A DNA stretch of 64,000 nt. It comes from Laccaria trichodermophora (taxonomy: Eukaryota; Basidiomycota; Agaricomycetes; Agaricales; Hydnangiaceae). The translations under genes and the position numbers were made by a program. The notes under the pieces are model-generated. The model saw only the letters and a list, made by a program, of their open reading frames with translations. It did no database searches and was not told the origin of the DNA. Location of the stretch: contig JACTVC010000001.1 of assembly GCA_018417955.1 (NCBI GenBank), forward strand, positions 3,844,001 to 3,908,000. Direction: 5' to 3'. Each line of letters starts with the position of its first letter. Positions within the stretch are counted from its first letter, which is position 1. Below, piece by piece: positions 55,501-64,000 of the stretch.

Positions 55501-58373
55501 GCATTTATATCTGTTGTCATGTCTGACAAAACATATGATGCTTCAGTTAGTCCAGCTAGTGATGCATAATATAGTGGTTTAGCAATCTCATTCCCTTTCA
55601 TCCCGAAATGCCTATCAATATCATGAATTTTAACCCAGTTCACAAAAGCATTATTTTCATCTGTCAGAAGCTTCATCATCAATACAAATATTGAAGATGA
55701 CCGAGATTGACTATTGCAACTAGAATGTGCATGTGTGATCCAGTGTTCTGCAGCATATTTTGCAAGAGGGGAAGATACATTCAGATTTTTATCAAGTGGC
55801 TCAGATGTGTTGAATTGCAGAAGATAGGCCAGACAGATTTGAGATATGACAGAGTGTGAGAGCTCCTCACTGAGACTGAAGTATCTGACTTGCTTCACAT
55901 GATGGCTTTGAATATACTGGGATATTAGATATTCCTTGACAGAAAAGTGGGAAAGCTTGATAAAGCCTATCTAATAGTCAGTGCCCATTTCAATCTGTTA
56001 TTCTTCTAAACACACCTTCTGATTTCATAATAAAACTAGAACATATTTTCAAGACATCCTCCACATCTTGAAGTTCATTATCAGATTTGTACTCTGGTCC
56101 ATTCTCAGCAGAAAGATCAATAGAAGCAGTTGCAGCCAACTCTTTAAGTGTCAGTGGACGAACAGCAAATGACAGCCACTGTAGAAAAGTTTTAGCATAG
56201 CAATGAGCTTTTTCATTGATTCCCAGCAAGATTCTGTCATAGGTTTTATCTAAACCCTGGGGTAAATCACCTAGCTGCTTCTTGAGATCAGCCTTGGTCC
56301 AGCACTTTTTCAGCTCATTTAACTGTAATGCAACCCATCGAAACCTAAAATTGTATTTAATACTCATTCTATCATTCAAATGTTGATAATAAACATACAT
56401 TCCATCTGCTTGTTCCATTAACTTCAACTTGATTTCCTCTTGAGTGTCAGAGTCCCATTTTTGCAAGTCAGAGTCATTCTGAAGCTGATAGTCAAGGTAG
56501 GCTACAAGATCATAATTCTCAGATTCCTCAACCAAGTCAATATAACAAGAAGACTTGAAATTTTTCTCAATCTCCTGTTCTGGACGGCTAGTAACTAACA
56601 AGTGGAGCCCAAGATTCTTATCTTTCTTGAAAATAAAAGTCTGAATCCAGTTAAGAAGCTTTTCTCTTTCAGCACATTCATCAAGAGCATCCAGAATGAT
56701 GAATGTTGAACTAAAGCCATCAAGAATTGCTTGAAGAGTATTCTGCAGATCACCCAGAGTTGGCTCTTTATGGCCATTGCCACAGCGAGCATACAGATTC
56801 ACTAACACTTTAGGCAATCTACCCTCACACTTCAAAGAGAATTGCCAGATGAGTGATTGCAGTAGTTTATCATGCAGCTGGAAATCCTTCTGTGAGTCTC
56901 TGCCATCAAAAAAGAAATATGCAGTAGCAGAATTGAATCTCTCAAGAATTTTGTGAATTATTGCTGAGCTGTGAAGAGAAGATTCAATTTAATTTCATAA
57001 AAATGTTGAAATAATCAACCTTAAAATGGTTTTCCCAGACCCAGCTGGATAGACTATCAATGATGTATAAATTTCCCCAAATTTTGGCAGAAAACTTACA
57101 TTTTCCTTTGATCCAGAGAAAGCCAGGCTGTTTGAGCCACCCATTAAATGTATTTCCCTCAAGAAACCATTGACAGGTGTCTGGCTGACTCTCCATAATT
57201 GCATGTGCAGCATTGTAATTAATAGACTCTTTGGGTGGAGAAAGCCACTTATAAATCTTCTCCACTGTAACAGAAAAATGAAATCAACTACACATTCACA
57301 ACAAGAACCTGCAATAATACCCAGTTGATCATCCCTAATTGTCTCAAGTGTGATTTGAATATTTGGGTCCACACCTACCAATCACAAACAACATTAAGAT
57401 GAACATGATGTTTTTCTTACTACTTACCTTGATTGATGGTACCTATTAAAATATAAGTGAAGGCAATCAAATCTGATGGTCCAAATGCAACAAACCATAG
57501 TTAGAGCCTGTGCACACATTTTGAGCTGAGATGTTGTTTATAATGTCAGCTTGAAAGTTTGTTGAGGACTCTGCATGGTCTGTCTAATTTGAGCAAGCCT
57601 GATGTATCTGTATAAGAGTACTGACTAGCAAGCATCAGTTCTGCATTCAAATCAGAAGTAATAGATGGAGAGACAGGCAGATCAGAACATGGAGAATCTA
57701 GACAGTGTTATTAGAAATAGAATATAGAGATTTGAAGCAAGCATGAACCTGTCAAGATAGGAGAAGGGTGTTGCAAGGAATCAACAGCTCCTTGTACAGG
57801 ACCTTCAATCTGATCAACTGCAAGATAAGAATTAAGGAAGGTTAGTGTAAACTTTATGGCAAAGAGATTCAGGGGTATCTCACAGGCAACAGTCATTTCA
57901 AGAACAGGGGCAATTGATGGAGTGGTAGGCAGGTATAATCTCAGGATATCTATATCAGTGTTACCAATGATAAATGATAGAGGTTTGGGGTTAATGCAGA
58001 CCAGTGGAGATAGGTAAAACTTGTTGCAAGCACTGGAGCCCTCCACCCAAAGAGACATCAACCTGATCACCTGGAAATTTGAATTGATGAGCAATCAATG
58101 CTCATTTCGATGCAGGAAGATTAGAATGTATCTTACTGCTGCCTGCCATGGCTATGTCCGCTGCACTGATGGTTGAAGATGGAGTTATCAAGATAGGCGG
58201 GGCAGAGCTGGGGCTGACGGATTCACGTTAATATTTATCCAGTAGCCCGAGATCATGATCTCTAACCTCAAACCACCATAGCGTTTATTACATGGGTGGT
58301 CAGCGATCGTGCCGGGCAATTCCTCGAACTTGCGTTTCAAACGATTTTCGCGGGGGTCAATGGGATCAGACAT
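53421..58373 (-). CDS. NACHT-ankyrin NLR (STAND) protein, 1,372 residues
   Basis: CDS complement(join(53421..55966, 56016..56344, 56399..56968, 57020..57053, 57100..57264, 57309..57374, 57428..57442, 57626..57697, 57749..57817, 58002..58070, 58137..58213, 58267..58373)) is open and a multiple of three. Introns at 58,001-57,818 and 57,625-57,443 are longer and could hide exons. The N-terminus (residues 1-135) matches no effector domain I know. EKIYKWLSPP precedes the NACHT. Walker A is PAGSGKTIL (about 216-224), Walker B FIILDALDEC (about 314-323); LLVTSRPE and GLDKTYDRIL follow. KLSHFSVKEYLIS closes the module. Residues 686-1365 are 21 ankyrin repeats of mostly 33 residues (GNALQAASYGGHEAIAKLL). 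NLRs of this design act in fungal non-self recognition and cell death; that role is inferred. The acceptor at 55,966/55,970 is slightly ambiguous. Confidence 0.85.
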
Positions 58374-58560
58374 GGTGGTTCAGAAGGGAGAATCGATGCT
58401 GTGCGGCGTCAATCTTCAAAATGGGTAACGGACCGTTTCACAGAGTCAGCTGACGTTCCTGATTGAGGTCCCTCCCACTTGCCTCCCACAGTGGTTCGGC
58501 GTTAAGTCAGGCCACAAGGATGGCGGTCAACGAAGAAGTGTGTCAGAGAAGCAAAACGAC
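58137..58560 (-). promoter_or_regulatory. CpG-rich first exons and promoter of the NLR gene
   Basis: CG dinucleotides are frequent here (for example CAGCGATCGTGCCGGGC and GATTTTCGCGGG) while the rest of the gene down to 53,421 has almost none. The boundary falls at the second intron, near 58,135. Confidence 0.6.
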
Positions 58561-60160
58561 GAACACCTCTCAAGACTGAGGGAAATTGAAACTCCAAGGG
58601 ACGAACGAAAGGACATCAGCAAACCGGTGAATTCCTGATATGACCTTTTATTTCTCACGAGATATTTGTCAGGTGATGGCAGATCACAATTCCTCACAAT
58701 CCGTCGCAATCCTTGTGTGCTCCTCGCGAGGATACATGCAGATTGCTCCAGTCTCGTAGCTGGATAAAATTATATATATATCATTTTTTTACAATTATGA
58801 GATAGTGTAATGGGGAAAAAAATTCCCATATCATAGTCTTCTCAGCTCTTGACGAACGCAAACACTTCTGGACCATATCGCAAGTAATCGAGAGATGAAA
58901 CTTGAATAAAACCGAAGTCACCAATGGGTTTTGTGACTTTGGGTGTCGGAAGAGTGTCATGTGACCATCGGATACGTTCGGCTGAGGTCGGAACATCATG
59001 CCATGTGACTGATGTTGAACTTCGCTAGTTTGAATTTCGGGACTTTGTCTTCGTAACCACCACCCACTTCCCCACTATCGCTCCCTGAGTCTGCACATAC
59101 ACCCGCTCACCGATGTTGGCCACATCTGTGAGTTGGTGTATGTGCTGCTCTAGTCTGGCCTTATGCTCTCGTTACAGTGAGTCATGCGTTTGTGTGGTCA
59201 AAGCCCCTTCAATTTAACGGATTTCATCTAGAATTATGACGAGTTGGCGTGCGCCTCCACTCCGTCAGCCATCCCGCTCGGATTAAGCGGGTTTGCCACT
59301 TATCCATCATCTTCTCTGCTCCCCCCATCGGCTCATGATGGACTCTCAGAATACACGCCGGATCTTATGTGTTCTGGGGGTCAGTGGGTAACTTCACCTC
59401 CTGTTTCAGCCGTCTTTCTCCCTGTTCCCCTTTCCCTTAGCTCAGACATTCTACAGTAGCTTGTAGTCATTCACTCTTGTATCCTGTAGCTGTAATACAT
59501 ATGTTTCAATCCTACAAACCATAATTGAAAGGAATGGACAATCTAAAATGTGAGAAAATCCCTCAAAAGCTATCAAAATGGATCACAACGTCACAAAAGA
59601 ATGTATAGCAGCATGATATTGTGAAATCTTGCTTTATATTGTGAGAGATTGTCTAGAAGCGCAGCGATGATGAGGCCTCATCAGACGTTGTGAGGAGGGT
59701 CAAAATCTTATAGTAAATTGTGATGATTTCAGCAAATTGTGATCAATTTCGTACCTTATGATGGATCATCGTATTTCCCATGATTTGCTGATGGAAGTTG
59801 CGTGGTCACGGTCGTGCTTGTTTTGCGTGTGGCTGTGCGAACGACGACTTTTCTTTCATTACCTTGCGACTCACCTATGGGTTAAGTACTTGCAAAATTG
59901 TTGCCGTCAAGTCGATGTTGTGTTTGTTCGGCCAGCTTTCCGTCGCGAAGCACCCGGATTCAACTCCGCCACGAACGCCCTCGTCGAATGACGAGTCGTC
60001 CAATGTTTCCTCTCTAGGTTCAGCTACTGCCGACATCGCCTGGAGACCCGCCCTCTGCTGTGATCAAAATGAAACCCGATACCCGCCTTCGTCAACTTGT
60101 ACCGATCCACAGAGAGCGGGCAGCTGTTGAGATTCAAAGCATGCGCTGAAGATGTTCGAG
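58561..60160. other. intergenic, host-like DNA without a callable gene
   Basis: CG frequency is normal. Short frames at 59,244-59,459, 59,758-59,991 and 59,798-60,130 lack recognisable domains and supporting splice structure. A purine-rich TGTGA/TCACA stretch at 59,600-59,760 is mildly repetitive. Confidence 0.45.
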
Positions 60161-61440
60161 TGCATCGGCTCTGAGTGAGTTCCTCCTTCCGTTAGATTTA
60201 CTCCCCTTTCTACCTTAGCTCGTTTTCCCCTTCTGTGCCGCCACCATACCCCTCTTCTTCCGTCTGCCCACGTCAGTCTAATATGCTGACAATTCTGTGA
60301 CAGTTCCGGTCCTCTTAATTTCGTTTACGAGCGCCATGCGTACAAAACCGCAAACCACAGATCTCTACTGGTACGACTTGGGTACACTAATTGAAACCTT
60401 GAAATTGGAACGTTTACTGGATGTTTATGCTATCAACAGGATTGCAATCGACTTTTTTAGACTACCACCTGGTAACCCGCTCGAAGCCACTTTGATTAAC
60501 ATGGAGGAAACTCCGTTAGCTCAAGTTGATCGTCAGTATTTCTTTCCATAAGTCGACAACGCCTGCTCTAAACGGTCTTTCCATTGCAGACGTGGCTGGC
60601 GTTTTTAACGATGCCCAGCTCGACGACGGTAATATCCTCTTGAAAAGCTCCACACGGCATGCTAGGTCACTGCCGTCCACCTGATCATGATCGCAAGCTT
60701 CAGTCGGAGAGCTGGAGAGTCGGAATAACTATATCTCCTTTGGTAAGTTATCGCCCTTGCGTTACTCATTCATTCGTACCCTTATCCCTTCCTCGATCTC
60801 TAGATGCCTTTTCACCTCGCATATATTGGATATTTCGTTCGCTAACTCCCCCGTTCGTTACTCAGGTTCTGGTTTCATAACCCCAACGCAAGCCCAACTT
60901 CGATGCTTGTACCGTCTTTCCTCCACCATGACCCGCAACATTCCCTCGTGCATCGATTCATGAAGGAAATTTCGCCATTGTCTAATCCTGTTAACGAACT
61001 CGCCTCCATACCGAGCTCATTGGTCGAACATCGAATCTTTGCCAGTGGCCGCAGGCAGACCCCTCACACATCGATCGTCTCATTGATTGCGCCCAACTAT
61101 GTGGCTTTCGGTCGTTCGCCCCTCCAAATGCTCGCGCAGTGCTCAGAGCTTTTCGGTTACCTCATCACGACGCTCTGTGTATTGTGGCATACACGGTATG
61201 CCACTCAATGGCCCCAATCTCTGCCTGTGATACCAGCAATCATTACCCCTGAACTCGGCGTTCACACCGCATAGATTCTCCATCGTGCGTATCCATCCGC
61301 AGCTCGTCGTCGCCACGGGCTGCGGCAACGTCACACATACGGATGTATCCTTCGCTGATTGGCACCTGTAAGTTTGGATTACGCGTGGCCGACGACGATG
61401 GTTACTGATGCCCACCTTCTTTCCCAAAGGTTTCTCAGCC
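60161..61440 (+). CDS. possible multi-exon gene or gene relic, function unknown
   Basis: Several short frames look protein-like and are bordered by plausible splice signals: KTANHRSLL near 60,335, IAIDFFRLPPGNPLEATLI (60,438-60,500), HVAGVFNDAQLDD near 60,590-60,630, ASIPSSLVEHRIFASGRR (61,010-61,065) and RIHPQLVVATGCGNVTHTD near 61,290-61,345. I could not join them into one consistent frame and recognise no family. It may be a pseudogene. Confidence 0.25.
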
Positions 61441-62940
61441 AATAACGAACTACTGAGGGCAAAGGCCTACGGTGAGAAACACCAAACTCATTAGGTTCCT
61501 CGTCTCTTCTCGCGTGGATACCGACTTACTTGTATGAACGATGGGGGGCATGCCTTTCGCACGTAGGTCAGTAATACTTCAGTGCTTCGCATGTGTCGGG
61601 TTAGTACTCACATAAATCGTGCATGGGTTTGCTTGGGGCGCGTGTGTATGCTCTGCCTTTGCTTTAGGGGGGGGAAGGAGAGTGAGGGTGAAATGTGTAA
61701 AGTCTAGATCTTGGTAACACTATCCAATGTTGGCTTCAAGTGTCAGTCTCTGTTTAGCCGATCGGAAGAAGCTTCAACATCGGCAGAGTTAGGATGTTTG
61801 CTTCCAATCGAATCGTAACTCTACAGCCCAGGTTGACTCTGTAGCTTTACCTATTTGTGTTGGGATACTACCCATGTCAATCATAATGTTGTTATCTCCC
61901 AAACCATCAACGGCATTTGTTAATCTCTACTTTCACAAGTTTCACAATGGTTTATGATGACGATGGCTGGTACTGAGGAAAATGGTATACTACTTGTCAA
62001 TTTGCGCAGGAGCTTAGGCTTTTGTAATGTAAGAATCACGCGATGACTACCTTCCTTTGCACGAGAAATTCACGCCAAAGGAGCCAAACGTGACGGTTCG
62101 GGCGTTGAAGATGCCACAGTTGGCATTGCAGGATACAGTGGGGGGTGCAGGTGAAGACCTGGGTTTGCGGTCGTACAGCGCTAGCATGCTTGACTAAAAG
62201 TGATTCAAAGCAGTGTATAGGCGAACTACGTCCGTGTCAAGGAGCAGGGTGCGTGGAGTGGGTAGAGGTAGGTGTCTAGGAGATCTCGAAGCACGGAGAG
62301 GATCAAGTGTGTGAGAAGCGGCTGCGTTCGTCGCAGAGGAGGAACGGGAGCGGAAGTGGACTGGCAAATCCACTTGAGAGGGGCTATAACGAACGGCGCA
62401 CTGTCCTCTGCAGAAAGTGTCCTATGCATATCATGATGTTCAGTCAACGCATGATCGTCTGCGAGGTAACCATAGACGACGGCCCAAAGCCCTCCGAGTT
62501 GGCGGTCGCATTGACTTGCAAGCGAGCGGATTCCTCGATTGTGGTGTCTACGCTCGTATAGGAAGAGTTATATTGTAGGGCATGTGTCGTCGACGTTTTG
62601 GATCCGGGGCCTATGCAGCAGCTGTCCGTCAAGATTTTTCAAATCCACCGATGTGCATAGATCCAGCGCCGCACTCTGAGGTTGTTCAAAGATCAAGTCA
62701 TTGATATGAATTCGTTGAAGTCCCAAGACAAGCGTTGAACGTTGAGCTTTTAGCTAGGATTGTGAGTCGGTGATTAGATACGCGGACGTCGACTTGGCTT
62801 GGCCCGCCGACACAGGAAGCTAGAGTAGAAACAAGGTTAGACCCCAGAAGAAGCGAAGGGAAAGCACGAACTCACCCTGATATGATCTCCAGTCGCATAC
62901 CACAGGGAGCGACGTATTCACACTGACGTACATCCTCACT
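61441..62940. other. intergenic, host-like DNA
   Basis: No gene supported. Small frames on both strands at 62,226-62,632 are shadows of one another with no recognisable motif. Confidence 0.4.
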
Positions 62941-62949
62941 GGGCACGAA

Positions 62950-63806
62950 GAACACTGCAATGATAGATCAGCCCTCTGAAGTTATGACTGTGGGGTGTAA
63001 ACTCACCAATAACCCAACGTCATGCCATCGACGAAATCCCTCAAATGGGCCAATCGGTCAGTCGTACTCGGATTTTCCTTTGATATTCTTCAGGTCATTA
63101 ACTTCCATTTCAGCCGTCGACTCCATCAGAGGGCTTTGCAAATGCAACAATAACAGATCAGCGCTGAGCTTTTGGCGGGGCCGAGAGTCGAAAGGCCCCA
63201 ATTCTTCAACGCATGACGGTCGTTTGGTTCGACTGGAACAAAAAAGACGGACCACAGGGCGTGGAAAGTCCCGTTGCAGTTGCGATCGTGAATGGCCTAG
63301 CAAAATGAGTTTGACAGACAACCAGTATCACGAGGATAGTGGGAGTCAAAAGGTGTTTCGAGGGTCCGGAGGCTCTTCGTGATCGTTGATAAGAGTAGTC
63401 ATTCTGTCTAAGAGATGGTGTTTGTTCGTATCATCGAGTAACCAATTCAAGAGACTTACCATGCACCCAAAGCTTTGTGAATGCCCGTCCTTAAGTTCGT
63501 GTACAAACCGACAGGGTAGGAGCGGCTAGTCGAATCCTCCGTCGATTACCAACGGAGGTGAAGGTAGCGACTACAGAGAATGGAAGTTGAACACTGGAAG
63601 ATCAAAGAAGCAGGTGTCATACTTACCCTAGTCCAAAGGACACACACACGGCGTGGCGCTCTCGAAAACTTCGCCACGAACATCGCTCTTGAATCGCCAC
63701 CCCCCAATCTCCCGAAAACTTTTCCCTCTGCTATCCTCCATCCAAGCAAGAACGTGGTAAGGACTTTGAGCTGGCCTGGACTTGGGCTCTCAGAGTTGAC
63801 CACCAA
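62950..63806 (-). CDS. possible small spliced gene, function unknown
   Basis: Minus-strand frame from the ATG at 63,806 (MVVNSESPSPGQLKVL, then FVAKFSRAPRRVCVLWTR) ends at a GTAAGTATG donor near 63,629. A further block, YPVGLYTNLRTGIHKALGAW, ends at another GTAAGT donor near 63,460. A third frame (63,321-63,058) follows. The splice signals are good, but the pieces do not join cleanly and no family is recognisable. Confidence 0.25.
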
Positions 63807-64000
63807 GTGCTTTGCTTTCGAGGTTTGAGTGGGTTTTACGAATCTTGTGCAGCAGCAGCCCAGAGTTGACCACGGTTAGGAGTAGGGGAAGAGAAGGTCG
63901 AAGAAAGGGGTGAGCGCTGAGCGCTGAGCCCTTGGCTGTCTTGTGGGATAGAATTGAGAAGGCCATGACGCATGAGAACGGGCTGGACTTTGTTGGTCTG
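63807..64000. other. right window edge, non-coding
   Basis: No gene seen. GAGCGCTGAGCGCTGAGC is a short direct repeat near 63,910. Confidence 0.4.

Overview
The window comes from a filamentous basidiomycete, most likely an agaricomycete. Genes carry short 50-60 nt introns with GTAAGT/GTATGT donors and CTAAC/CTGAY branch sites. The mobile DNA belongs to families typical of mushroom genomes: KDZ (Kyakuja-Dileera-Zisupton) and Plavaka transposases, hAT, a LINE and tRNA-derived SINEs. Ordinary host DNA is rich in CG dinucleotides, while most of the transposon DNA between about 5.5 and 58.1 kb has almost none. This suggests CpG methylation followed by C-to-T decay.

Layout. 1-1,320 (-): the 5' part of a secreted, kexin-type repeat protein built from near-identical tandem exons. 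2,610-5,373 (+): a 902-residue low-complexity/coiled-coil protein of unknown function. 5.4-14.1 kb: decayed repeats, including a MITE, minisatellites, inverted satellite arrays, a dead LINE and a SINE. 14,152-28,013: a KDZ element (E1) whose transposase gene reads open in 11 exons, apart from an unresolved start, but is split by a second KDZ element (E2, 21,619-26,230, 8-bp target duplication). E1 also holds a SINE split by a complete hAT element (14,524-17,813, 8-bp duplication, open 882-residue transposase). 28.0-39.2 kb: KDZ remnants and a decayed Plavaka transposase gene (-) split by a third KDZ element (E3, 30,652-36,311, 8-bp duplication). 39,180-48,908: a 9.7-kb giant inverted-repeat element with 7-bp flanking repeats, itself carrying a MITE. 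48.9-53.2 kb: another KDZ/Plavaka-type end, a SINE, and dispersed and fold-back repeats. 53,421-58,373 (-): a 12-exon NACHT-ankyrin NLR gene with 21 near-identical ankyrin repeats. 58.4-64.0 kb: CpG-normal DNA without a confidently callable gene.

How the parts relate. E1 looks like a formerly autonomous KDZ element. E2 and E3 are internally deleted relatives that lack different parts of the transposase yet share one stop codon, so they were probably moved in trans, one into E1's own transposase gene. KDZ ends come in two types (GAGGTCTT... and CAGTACTT...), and one type also occurs next to the Plavaka gene. The NLR has a CpG-rich first exon but a CpG-poor body and lies against this transposon nest. 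Three things merit most attention: the nested KDZ system with asymmetric ends, the giant palindromic element sharing a hairpin with a KDZ element, and the tandem-exon kexin-repeat gene.
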